A stretch of DNA of 60,891 nt, taken from NCBI GenBank assembly GCA_002634395.1, contig NSJM01000006.1, positions 1-60,891 of the forward strand. The letters are read 5' to 3'. Each line of letters starts with the position of its first letter. Within the stretch, counting starts at the first letter, position 1. Below are positions 26,510 to 33,467 of the stretch, in pieces. The position numbers were made by a program, and so were the translations under genes. The stretch is from Candidatus Methylomirabilis sp. (GTDB taxonomy: Bacteria; Methylomirabilota; Methylomirabilia; Methylomirabilales; Methylomirabilaceae). A model generated the notes under the pieces. The model worked only from the letters and a program-made list of their open reading frames with translations, had not been told where the DNA came from and did no database searches.

Positions 26510-27328
26510 CTATGGGGCGTCTTCGCGAGCGGGAAACAGGTCGAGTGTATCCGGCAGAATGGTCGCCCAGGGAATACCGCGTCCGGGGTGCCGCTCGACA
26601 AATACGGGCACGCCAAAGACCTCCTGGATCAAATCCGGCCGGATGACCTCGTCCGGGGGACCGTCCGCAACGATACGGCCTAATGATAGAAAGACCAGAC
26701 GGTCGAAATAGAGTGAGGACAGATTCAGATCGTGCATGGATGAGATCACCGTCAGACCGTGCTTCACGTTGAGGTCCCTGATCAGTGAGAGAATCCGAAG
26801 CTGGTGACTGAGATCGAGGGAGCGCGTCGGCTCGTCGAGAAGCAGCAGGCGCGGCTTTTGTGCCAGCGCCATCGCCAGGATGACCCGTTGGCGCTCCCCT
26901 CCAGAAAGCTCGTTGAATGGGCGGCTCGAAGCGGGCAGCAGATCGGTGGCAGTGATCGCCGCCTCCACCGCCTCCAGGTCCTCACACGTTGGGCCCCGGT
27001 AGCGATGCAGATAGGGCGTCCGTCCCAGCAGCACCACTTCCCTCACGGTGAGGGCGTAAGGCAGCAGCAACTCCTGGGGAACCATAGCAATCACTCGCGC
27101 CAACTCTGCACGACTCATCCCGCCGACGACGTTACCCTCAAAGGAGACCTTCCCCTCGCTTGGATGCAGCAGTCCCAGCATCAACTTCAGGAGGGTCGTC
27201 TTGCCCGAACCATTCGGACCCAGGATCGCCACGCGTTCGCCCTGCCCGATGAACAGATCGATTCTCGCAAGTCCGAAACCGCTCGGATACGTAAAATGCA
27301 CGGCATCGAAACGGATCCCTGGTCTCAT
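26510..27328 (-). CDS. btuD: Cobalamin ABC importer ATP-binding protein
   Basis: This is the FecE/BtuD-type ATPase. It has Walker A (GPNGSGKTTLLKLMLGLL), signature LSGGERQRVILAMAL, Walker B (RLLLLDEPTRSLD) and switch His (SSMHDLNLSSLYFDR) in about 272 residues. The ATG at 27328 overlaps the btuC stop (ATGA). Specificity for cobalamin rather than iron chelates comes from context: the operon leader has cobalamin riboswitches and starts with a BtuB-like receptor. Confidence 0.9.
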   Translation of the reverse strand: MRPGIRFDAVHFTYPSGFGLARIDLFIGQGERVAILGPNGSGKTTLLKLMLGLLHPSEGKVSFEGNVVGGMSRAELARVIAMVPQELLLPYALTVREVVLLGRTPYLHRYRGPTCEDLEAVEAAITATDLLPASSRPFNELSGGERQRVILAMALAQKPRLLLLDEPTRSLDLSHQLRILSLIRDLNVKHGLTVISSMHDLNLSSLYFDRLVFLSLGRIVADGPPDEVIRPDLIQEVFGVPVFVERHPGRGIPWATILPDTLDLFPAREDAP

Positions 27329-28410
27329 CGCCACTCAGACTCTCGCCCAGTGCACCGAAGCAGAAAGAGGAAAAGAGGACCTCCGAGCAGGGCCGTGAAG
27401 ATCCCTACGGGGAGCTCTGTCGGGGCGGCAATGGAGCGCGCCGCCGTATCCGCCAATACCAGAAGGGTCGCGCCGGCCAAGGCCGAGGCCGGCACAAGCC
27501 GTCGGTGATCGGGCCCGATCAGGAGGCGCAGGATATGCGGAACGGCCAGCCCCAGGAATCCGATCAGACCGCTGATGCTGACCGCGGCGCCCGTCAGCAG
27601 CGCCCCGAGCGTAATGATTCTTCCGGCTTCCCGATCTAAGTCTACCCCCAAGGCTTGCGCCCCCTCCTCTCCCACCGCCAGGGCATTCAGCGAGATCGCA
27701 TACCCATACGCCATAACAATCCCTACGAGAATGATCGACCCTACTACCAACAGTTGTCGCGGATCATTGACCGCGATCCCACCCATAAGCCAGGTAAATA
27801 CTCGACGAAGCCGAAACTCGCTCCCCTCAAAGAGTAAGATGCTCAAGGAGCCCAGATAGCCGAGGACAGTATTGACAATAACACCGGCGAGCAGCAGGGT
27901 CACCGGCGAGCATCGCCCATCTACTCGTGAGAGTCGGTAGACCAGCAGTACCGCCAGCAGGCCGCCGACGAAAGCTGAGAATGCCACCGATCCGAAGCCG
28001 AGGATAGAGGCCGGTGGCAGGACAAGCATGGCCACCGTCGCCGAAAAGCCGGCGCCGGCCGATGTGCCGATGATATACGGATCGGCGAGCGGATTGCGAA
28101 GGAGCCCCTGGAATAGGACGCCGGCAGTCGCCAAGGCTGCGCCCACCAGTGCCCCACCCAACACTCTGGGCAGTCTAAGTTCCAGCAGGATCGTCTCATC
28201 CGCCGCCTGCCAGGTCACCGGACCGACCGAAATACCGGCCGACCGAAGAAGGATTTTGAGGATGGTTACGGGATCTAATGCGACCGCACCCTGCATGATG
28301 CCAACAAGCAGCGCCAAGAAAAGTACAATGGAGAGAATCAGATAGGTGCGAAACGCAGGGTGTCGGGTGTCGGGTGTCGGGTGTAGAAGACGGAAAAACA
28401 ACATCATCAT
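27325..28410 (-). CDS. btuC: Cobalamin ABC importer permease (FecCD family)
   Basis: The polytopic permease of about 361 residues has nine to ten membrane helices and family motifs LPRVLGGALVGAALATAGVLFQGLLRNPLADPYIIGTSAGAGF and GFLGLAVPHILRLLIGPDHRRLVPASALAGA. It takes vitamin B12 across the inner membrane with BtuD and BtuF. I start it at the ATG at 28410, which overlaps the btuF stop; the upstream extension of the frame is out of family. The N-terminal coding region contains a 7-bp tandem repeat (28358-28384). Confidence 0.9.
   Translation of the reverse strand: MMMLFFRLLHPTPDTRHPAFRTYLILSIVLFLALLVGIMQGAVALDPVTILKILLRSAGISVGPVTWQAADETILLELRLPRVLGGALVGAALATAGVLFQGLLRNPLADPYIIGTSAGAGFSATVAMLVLPPASILGFGSVAFSAFVGGLLAVLLVYRLSRVDGRCSPVTLLLAGVIVNTVLGYLGSLSILLFEGSEFRLRRVFTWLMGGIAVNDPRQLLVVGSIILVGIVMAYGYAISLNALAVGEEGAQALGVDLDREAGRIITLGALLTGAAVSISGLIGFLGLAVPHILRLLIGPDHRRLVPASALAGATLLVLADTAARSIAAPTELPVGIFTALLGGPLFLFLLRCTGRESEWR
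28358..28384. repeat. Seven-base tandem repeat inside btuC
   Basis: The unit GGGTGTC (plus strand) is repeated nearly four times. It lies within the first dozen codons of btuC and encodes the His/Pro/Thr-rich HPTPDTRHP before the first membrane helix. Confidence 0.7.
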
Positions 28411-29300
28411 CGAAATCGGTCCGGGTGCAACAGTCCGGCCAACAACTCGAGACCCTCGACAATCCTTGGCCCTGGCCGGCTGATCGGGCTCAAATCGATC
28501 GCAGCGATCGCCCCCAAGCGTACCGCCCGTAAGCGACTCCACCCGCGGCGTCGGGCCGCCAGTTCCACCGCGTGAGGATTCGTGGGCGAGAGGGGATCGG
28601 CCAGGATGATCAGGTCAGGGTCGGCTTTGACCAGTTCCTCCAGGCTGAACTGCGGCCAAGCCATTCGCGAATGCGCGGCAACATTGACCCCACCGGCGAG
28701 TTGCACAAGGATATCGATAAACGATCCGGGACCGGCCGTGAAAGGACGGTCCGGATCGCTGCCGTCAAGCTCGATAAACAGTTTCGGCCTCGGGGCATCT
28801 CGCACCTTCGCAACCACCGCTGCCACACGCTGCCGCATGGTGCGGACCACGCCCTCGGCCCGCACTTCAGCATCCACGATCCGCCCGATCAGAAGGATGT
28901 TTCGGTAGAGGTCGTCGAGTGTCTGCGGCGCAAAGATCATGACCTTGATCCCGTATCGTTCAAGGGGCAGCAGCGGTTCGGCACCCCCACGGGTCGACAG
29001 AATCAGGTCGGGATTGAAACGTACAACCTGCTCCAGGTTGGGATTAAGTGGAGCGATCCGCGGTTTCGCCTTCGCCGCCTGCGGAAAGTCGCTCCATTGG
29101 TCGACGGCTACGATTCGGTCCTCAGCGCCCAAGGCGAACAGGATCTCGGTATGACCTGGCGTGAGCGCCATGATCCGCGTCGGCGGCCGGTCTATGGTCA
29201 CAGACCGCCCCGCATCATCGATCGCCGTGAGGGGGGCTGCGTCGGCAGGCCCCCACACGAACAGCGCGATCCAAAACAACAGGATCGCCCGGTGCGTCAT
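28407..29300 (-). CDS. btuF: Cobalamin ABC importer periplasmic binding protein
   Basis: The 297-residue periplasmic protein has a signal peptide (ILLFWIALFVWGPADA) and the BtuF/FecB fold: RIMALTPGHTEILFALGAEDRIVAVDQWSDFP, then AKPRIAPLNPNLEQVVRFNPDLIL, and a C-terminal lobe with FSLEELVKADPDLIILADP. It delivers B12 to BtuCD. Its start overlaps the btuB stop (ATGA) and its end overlaps btuC, so the operon is tightly coupled. Confidence 0.9.
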   Translation of the reverse strand: MTHRAILLFWIALFVWGPADAAPLTAIDDAGRSVTIDRPPTRIMALTPGHTEILFALGAEDRIVAVDQWSDFPQAAKAKPRIAPLNPNLEQVVRFNPDLILSTRGGAEPLLPLERYGIKVMIFAPQTLDDLYRNILLIGRIVDAEVRAEGVVRTMRQRVAAVVAKVRDAPRPKLFIELDGSDPDRPFTAGPGSFIDILVQLAGGVNVAAHSRMAWPQFSLEELVKADPDLIILADPLSPTNPHAVELAARRRGWSRLRAVRLGAIAAIDLSPISRPGPRIVEGLELLAGLLHPDRFR

Positions 29301-31315
29301 AGGCTCCCCTTCAAGCCAAACAGCCAGGTGATGCCTGGCGCCGAAAAGCCGGCGACCTGTTGGTAATTCCGATCGAAGAGATTCTGGATCTTTCCGAATA
29401 GTGTGAGCTCCCGTAGATGGCGGGTATCTTTCAACAGGAGGTACGAACCCGCCAGGTCTACGGTCGTGTAGCCCTCGGCGGTTACCCGCCGGGTTTCGAA
29501 GGTGGCCGGATCAGTGAAGATATCCGGCCGGTCGCCGACAAACGTTGCCGTCAGGCTTGTATGCAAGTCGCGCCATACATGGTCGATGGAAAGGGTTCCG
29601 GCGTGCCTGGGTCGGCGAAGCAGCTGCTTGCCCTCTGACAGCGCAACTGACCCGACGCCGCCATCGTTGAGTACTTCGGTATCCAGGAAGGTGTACCCGC
29701 CACCGATAGCCAGGCCGTACCCTGGACGGATTGCTGCGGCCAGCTCGATTCCCTCCGCCTTCGCTTTCTGGACATTACAGAAACTTGCGGGACAGCCGGG
29801 AGTAGGGGTAAAAATGAAGGCAATCAGATCGCTGAAGCGGTTATTAAAGTAGGTGACTGAAAAGTCTGCCAACCCGTTCCATACCGGCTGATCAAGGCCG
29901 ATCTCCCAACTTCTGGAGCGTTCCGGACTCAAGTCGGGATTGCCGACAACAAACTGACTGCCGTCGCCGAAGTTCTGAACGAAACTGGGCTCCTTAATTC
30001 CTTCCCCGTACCCACCTCTCAGCTTGGTCCCCAAATAAGGAACAATCCACGCCACTGAGATCCTCGGTGTTACCTCAGTCCCGAAGGTGCTGTTGCCGTC
30101 AACTCGAAATCCCGCCGTCAGGAAAAGCTGTTTCTTCCAATCAAACTGACTCTGGAGATAGCCGGCCGTATTATCCCGTCTGGCCTCGTTCGCGCTTGAA
30201 GAGGGAAAATCAGTCTCGGTAGCTGCGGCCCGCTGATCGAACTCCTCCCGCTCAAAGGCGAAGCCGGCCGTCAGGAGGCTGGAAATCCCGAGAAGAGTCG
30301 GAGTGGTCAGATTCCAGAAGTAATCGAGGGAGAAACGGCGCTCTTCGCTCTTGCTGTGGAAGGCGGAGAAATCGATACCGGCATTCAAAGGATCATCGAG
30401 CGCATAGTTGCGCCGATACAAGCCGAGTTGCAGCGTCTGCCCCAACCAGGGTGTCAGGGTGTGGCTGGCTTTACCGCTGACGAGCAACCGTTGCTGGTCA
30501 CTTGATTGATCCGGATCGAGCGGGAGCTTGACCCCGTCGAACTCATCGCCGGTCTCGGTGGGAAAATTGAGGTCACTATCGGTATAACGAACGGCAAGAC
30601 TCAGGTCCAGCGCTTTCTCAATAGCAAAGCCTATGCGGCCGTTGACAGTCGTCACACCGAAGTGGTTGTTGATCGGGAGGCTCCCATCGGTGTCGCTTCG
30701 ACCCACCCCTAACGAGTAGTCAAATTGCCTGATCCCTCCGCTGAGATTCAACGTCTCTTCAAACGTCTTCTGATTGCCACCGGCAAATGATCCTTCGAGA
30801 CGGGGAGTTCCCTTCCCTCGCTTCGTAAAGATCTGGATCACCGACCCCATGGCATCGGAGCCGTAGAGGGCGCTGTGGGGACCTCGGACAATCTCGATTC
30901 GCTCGATATTGTCAGTGCTCAAGTCGCTGAAGTCAAAGAATCCGCCGGCATCGTTGATCTTCACCCCATCAATCAATACCAAGTTGAAATTAGAGTTGCC
31001 GCCTCTGGGGAATACCGATACGATGCTGCCGCGGCTACTCTGCTGCCTGACGCTCAAGCCTGGGACATCCCGAAGCAGGTCTGACACCTGAGTGACCTGA
31101 CGCGCTTCGATCTCCTCCTTCGTAATCACGGTGACCGATGCCGCCACCTGTTTTACGGGAACTTCAGTTTTGGTCGCCGTCACGACTACCGGCCCAAGCT
31201 CTATTGCTTCTTCAGGAACCGACCCGAGCATCTGCCCTGACGCGCTTTCCGGTCCACACGTCCACAGAACCGTCACCCAGAATAACCCCTTCACCACACT
31301 ATTCCAGCATTTCAT
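29297..31315 (-). CDS. btuB: TonB-dependent outer-membrane cobalamin receptor
   Basis: The 672-residue receptor starts with a signal peptide (FWVTVLWTCGPESASG). Then come a TonB-box-like segment and plug domain (VVVTATKTEVPVKQVAASVTVITKEEIEARQVTQVSDLLRDVPGLSVRQQSSRGSIVSVFPRGG, DGVKINDAGG, IERIEIVRGPHSALYGSDAMG), and a beta barrel ending in the typical C-terminal strand GITWLFGLKGSL. I start it at the ATG at 31315, seven bases after GGGGG; an ATG at 31318 is adjacent. The leader carries a cobalamin riboswitch 42 bases upstream, which makes B12 the likely ligand. Confidence 0.93.
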   Translation of the reverse strand: MKCWNSVVKGLFWVTVLWTCGPESASGQMLGSVPEEAIELGPVVVTATKTEVPVKQVAASVTVITKEEIEARQVTQVSDLLRDVPGLSVRQQSSRGSIVSVFPRGGNSNFNLVLIDGVKINDAGGFFDFSDLSTDNIERIEIVRGPHSALYGSDAMGSVIQIFTKRGKGTPRLEGSFAGGNQKTFEETLNLSGGIRQFDYSLGVGRSDTDGSLPINNHFGVTTVNGRIGFAIEKALDLSLAVRYTDSDLNFPTETGDEFDGVKLPLDPDQSSDQQRLLVSGKASHTLTPWLGQTLQLGLYRRNYALDDPLNAGIDFSAFHSKSEERRFSLDYFWNLTTPTLLGISSLLTAGFAFEREEFDQRAAATETDFPSSSANEARRDNTAGYLQSQFDWKKQLFLTAGFRVDGNSTFGTEVTPRISVAWIVPYLGTKLRGGYGEGIKEPSFVQNFGDGSQFVVGNPDLSPERSRSWEIGLDQPVWNGLADFSVTYFNNRFSDLIAFIFTPTPGCPASFCNVQKAKAEGIELAAAIRPGYGLAIGGGYTFLDTEVLNDGGVGSVALSEGKQLLRRPRHAGTLSIDHVWRDLHTSLTATFVGDRPDIFTDPATFETRRVTAEGYTTVDLAGSYLLLKDTRHLRELTLFGKIQNLFDRNYQQVAGFSAPGITWLFGLKGSL

Positions 31316-31356
31316 CATTCGCCCCCTTATCCGCGAAGGTGGTGCGTTATTATCTT

Positions 31357-31609
31357 CCCCTGGACAGGTCTCCTGACTCGTGGATCGCTGCCAACTCTGC
31401 GCCTTCCCATCCAACCAGTTTTCAGTTTTTAGTTTTGAGTTCCCAGTTGTTGGGTTCTGGAACTTGAAACTCAAAACTGACGACTAGTAACTGTTCCTTT
31501 GGACAGTGGCATTGTGCAGAGCGACTCCCCACTCACAGTGGCGGGACCGTGCTGGCTTTGCCCGGCCGCAACATGCGGCCGGTGTACCAGCTTCCCTTAC
31601 ATCCAGGGG
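31357..31609 (-). promoter_or_regulatory. Cobalamin riboswitch B (proximal to btuB)
   Basis: This is a complete AdoCbl-type aptamer on the minus strand. The closing stem pairs 31602-31609 (CCCCTGGA) with 31357-31364 (TCCAGGGG). In order come AAGGGAA, CACCGGC, GGTCCCGCCACTGT, TGCCACTGTCC, GGGAAGGCGC and the B12 box GAGTCAGGAGACCTGTCC. The stretch between the last two (about 31409-31490) is an AT-rich repeat hairpin. The ribosome site of btuB (AGGGGG) lies 31 bases after the closing stem, so control of translation start is likely. No U-tract terminator is seen between this aptamer and btuB. Confidence 0.93.
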
Positions 31610-31715
31610 CGCCCAGTTCGACTCATTTAACTGCTCGTGCTCGTTCCTCCCACCCCCTTTCAGGCATTATGCTTACTCCCGGTAGCGTAAAGATCCTACC
31701 CGCATCTCCTTCCCA

Positions 31716-31751
31716 ATAAAAAAACCCCAACCCTCCGAGAGGATTGGGGTT
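31716..31751 (-). terminator. Intrinsic terminator between the two cobalamin riboswitches
   Basis: On the minus strand a long stem (AACCCCAA with TTGGGGTT, extended by CCTC/GAGG) is followed by TTTTTTTATT. It lies about 140 bases after aptamer A and about 110 bases before aptamer B, so transcripts from the upstream promoter must pass it to reach btuB. A CCCTCCATCC segment near 31775 could pair with GGAGGG of the hairpin as an antiterminator. Confidence 0.85.
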
Positions 31752-31838
31752 CTCAATGTAAGAAACAGGGTATAGGATGGAGGGAATAGGGTACGTCAAC
31801 GAAAAACCTCTTCGACCCTAGGCCCTCAACCCGGCCTT

Positions 31839-31883
31839 TTAACCACGCGCGCAACAAGGCCACCCTTCCCCTCGGAAGGTCAT
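31839..31883 (-). CDS. Possible 14-residue leader peptide after riboswitch A
   Basis: An ATG preceded at five bases by GAGG opens a 14-codon frame (MTFRGEGWPCCARG) that begins 11 bases beyond the closing stem of aptamer A. Its first codons overlap a small CCTTCC/GGAAGG hairpin. It may be a regulated leader peptide or the vestige of a gene once controlled by this aptamer. There is no homology evidence. Confidence 0.3.
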   Translation of the reverse strand: MTFRGEGWPCCARG

Positions 31884-31893
31884 CAGCACCTCA

Positions 31894-32156
31894 GGGCTGG
31901 GCAGGTCTCCTGGCTCGCGGCTTGCTTTACTTTCTGCGCCTTCCCATCCACGTTAGTGTTGAGCGTTCAGTGTTGAGTTTCGAGTTCTGAGACTACACAC
32001 TCAACACTAGCAACTTAACACTGTTCTTTCGGACAGTGGCGTACAGCAGATTTCAATGCCGCTTACAGTTGCGGGGCAGCAACGGCCTGGCCCTTCATGC
32101 TCCGGGTATAGGGCTTCACCGTTTTCCCTGTTTCCGCTATCAGCGGAACCCAGCCC
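31894..32156 (-). promoter_or_regulatory. Cobalamin riboswitch A (distal)
   Basis: This is a second complete AdoCbl-type aptamer on the minus strand. The closing stem pairs 32149-32156 (GGGCTGGG) with 31894-31901 (CCCAGCCC). Present are CAGGGAAAACGGTGAAG, CCCGGAG, GCTGCCCCGCAACTGTAAGCGG, GCCACTGTCC, GGGAAGGCGC and a perfect B12 box AGCCAGGAGACCTGCC. As in aptamer B, the variable arm (31951-32025) is a repeat hairpin built of AACACT-type units. It is followed by a short ORF and an intrinsic terminator instead of a full gene. Confidence 0.93.
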
Positions 32157-32181
32157 CGCCCGACTTTGGCGGGACACGGTA

Positions 32182-32210
32182 TAACTATCCCACGCTCGCC
32201 ACGGTGTCAA
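32182..32210 (-). promoter_or_regulatory. Candidate sigma-70 promoter of the B12 operon
   Basis: A consensus -35 TTGACA (32205-32210) and a weak -10 TAGTTA (32182-32187) are spaced by 17 bases, 25 bases upstream of aptamer A and just after the terminator of the preceding gene. Confidence 0.45.
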
Positions 32211-32216
32211 GAAAAT

Positions 32217-32253
32217 AAAAGGCACCCCGCAATGTGCGGGGTGCCTTTTAGCG
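32217..32253. terminator. Strong terminator downstream of the Lys/Ala/Pro-rich gene cluster
   Basis: A perfect stem AAAAGGCACCCCGCA / TGCGGGGTGCCTTTT with a three-base loop can end transcription on either strand. On the minus strand it follows the last of the three small secreted-protein genes and precedes the B12 operon promoter. Confidence 0.85.
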
Positions 32254-32282
32254 TGCGCTGGGACCTAACTATTCAACAGCGG

Positions 32283-32555
32283 TTACTTGTGTCCTGCTGG
32301 TGCAGGCACTGGGGCAAGGATCGGAGGCGTAACTGCTTTTGTGGCCTCCTCCTTCATCGTTGCCGCCTTCTTCTTAATCTCCTTCTTCTCTTTCTTCAGT
32401 TCCTTGCCAACATCAGGCAGGGCCGGAGCAACGGTCGCAGCAGGCGCCGCGGGAGCCGCCGGAGCTGCCGGCTTCTTCTCGTCAGCAAAGCTCAGACCGG
32501 AGACAGAGAGGGTGAAGAATGCAGCCATAGACACAACAACGAGTTTCTTCATCAT
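32283..32555 (-). CDS. Secreted Lys/Ala/Pro-rich small protein, paralog 1
   Basis: The 90-residue protein starts with a signal peptide (MMKKLVVVSMAAFFTLSVSGLSFA, then DEKK), almost the same as in the two neighbours. The mature part is an Ala/Pro linker, a Lys/Glu-rich helical segment (DVGKELKKEKKEIKKKAATMKEEATKA) and a Pro-rich end. It is strongly basic and lacks Cys, unlike paralogs 2 and 3. I know no family or function; an envelope or exported role is inferred only from the signal peptide. Confidence 0.75.
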   Translation of the reverse strand: MMKKLVVVSMAAFFTLSVSGLSFADEKKPAAPAAPAAPAATVAPALPDVGKELKKEKKEIKKKAATMKEEATKAVTPPILAPVPAPAGHK

Positions 32556-32611
32556 GGCGTTAAGTCATCTCCTTACCTGGTTTCGACGTTATCTCATCCG
32601 AAGAAGAGAAG

Positions 32612-32911
32612 TTACTTCTTCGCTGGAGCTGACGCGGGGGCAGGAGCCGGGGCTGGTGCAGCCGCTGGAGCCTCCTCAGCCTTCTTTTCTACTGCCTTCT
32701 TCTCTGCTGCCTTCTTCTCTGCTGCCTTCTTCGCGGCTGCCTTCTTGGCCGCCTTGTCCCCTTTGCTAGCGCAAGGGTTAGCTGGAGCAGGAGCCGCCGC
32801 AGGAGCCGCCGCAGGCGCAGCCTCGTGCTTCTTCTCGTCAGCAAAGCTCAGACCGGCAACGGAGATGCTGAACAGGCCGGCCATCACTACGATACCCAAT
32901 TTCTTCATCAT
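32612..32911 (-). CDS. Secreted Lys/Ala/Pro-rich small protein, paralog 2
   Basis: The 99-residue protein shares its signal peptide (MMKKLGIVVMAGLFSISVAGLSFA) exactly with paralog 3. The mature region has an Ala/Pro stretch, the motif NPCASKGDKA with a single Cys, a run of AAEKKAAEKKAVEKK-type repeats, and a Pro/Ala tail. It probably arose with paralog 3 by tandem duplication, since the upstream 47 bp are also the same. The repeated Lys-Ala helix resembles histone H1-like tails. Function unknown. Confidence 0.75.
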   Translation of the reverse strand: MMKKLGIVVMAGLFSISVAGLSFADEKKHEAAPAAAPAAAPAPANPCASKGDKAAKKAAAKKAAEKKAAEKKAVEKKAEEAPAAAPAPAPAPASAPAKK

Positions 32912-33266
32912 CGTTTCGAATCACCTCCCTTCCTGGTTTGACATCACGTCTGAAACAGAGAGACTACTTCTTCGCTGGAGCAGGGGCCGGGGCTGGAGCA
33001 GCCGCTGGAGCCTCTTCCGCCTTCTTGTCAGCCTTCTTGTCAGCCTTCTTCGCGGGTGCCTTCTTGGTCGCCTTGTCCCCTTTGCTAGCGCAAGGGTTAG
33101 CTGGAGCAGGAGCCGCCGCTGGCGCAGCCTCGTGCTTCTTCATCTCGTCAGCAAAGCTGAGACCGGCAACGGAGATGCTGAACAGGCCGGCCATCACTAC
33201 GATACCCAATTTCTTCATCATCGTTTCGAATCACCTCCCTTCCTGGTTTGACATCACGTCTGAACA
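32909..33266. repeat. Tandem duplication boundaries of the secreted-protein genes
   Basis: About 47 bp at 32909-32956 (5' leader of paralog 2) recur at 33219-33266 (5' leader of paralog 3). The adjoining first 26 codons of the genes are the same, so the duplicated unit is about 310 bp. Confidence 0.75.
32964..33221 (-). CDS. Secreted Lys/Ala/Pro-rich small protein, paralog 3
   Basis: This 85-residue protein is the shortest copy and the first in the transcript. It has the same signal peptide and NPCASKGDKA motif as paralog 2, a shorter Lys-rich repeat (KKADKKADKKAEE) and the same Pro/Ala tail. GGGAGG precedes the ATG at about 11 bases. A sigma-54-like sequence lies about 70 bp upstream. Function unknown. 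Confidence 0.75.
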   Translation of the reverse strand: MMKKLGIVVMAGLFSISVAGLSFADEMKKHEAAPAAAPAPANPCASKGDKATKKAPAKKADKKADKKAEEAPAAAPAPAPAPAKK

Positions 33267-33292
33267 AACAGACAGCGATTGCCTTTTATATA

Positions 33293-33310
33293 TGCATGAG
33301 GAATGCCAAA
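33293..33310 (-). promoter_or_regulatory. Candidate sigma-54 (-24/-12) promoter
   Basis: On the minus strand TTTGGCATTCCTCATGCAT has GG and GC exactly 12 bases apart, as required for RpoN promoters, about 70 bp before paralog 3. A sigma-70 reading (TTGGCA with TATAAA) has unsuitable spacing. An rpoN gene is in this window. Confidence 0.35.
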
Positions 33311-33467
33311 CCATTAACATCGCAACATAAATAACTCTCCTCAATAAATCTCATGAGTTAGGAGTCATCCCTACCGAACCAGGCATGAAATGAAAGGGCT
33401 ACACCTCTCTGCTCATCCGTTTTGGGACGTGGTCTATCCCAATTGGGGTATCCACGATTCAGGCGAT

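Noticed and set aside
32166-33251. Long plus-strand frame of 361 codons
   Set aside because: It is the antisense shadow of the three Lys/Ala/Pro genes; its Ala/Gly/Phe repeats mirror AAG and GCC codons, and it has no ribosome site.
33438-33447. Palindrome CCCAATTGGG as an operator
   Set aside because: It lies downstream of the PBP gene with no promoter nearby; probably chance.
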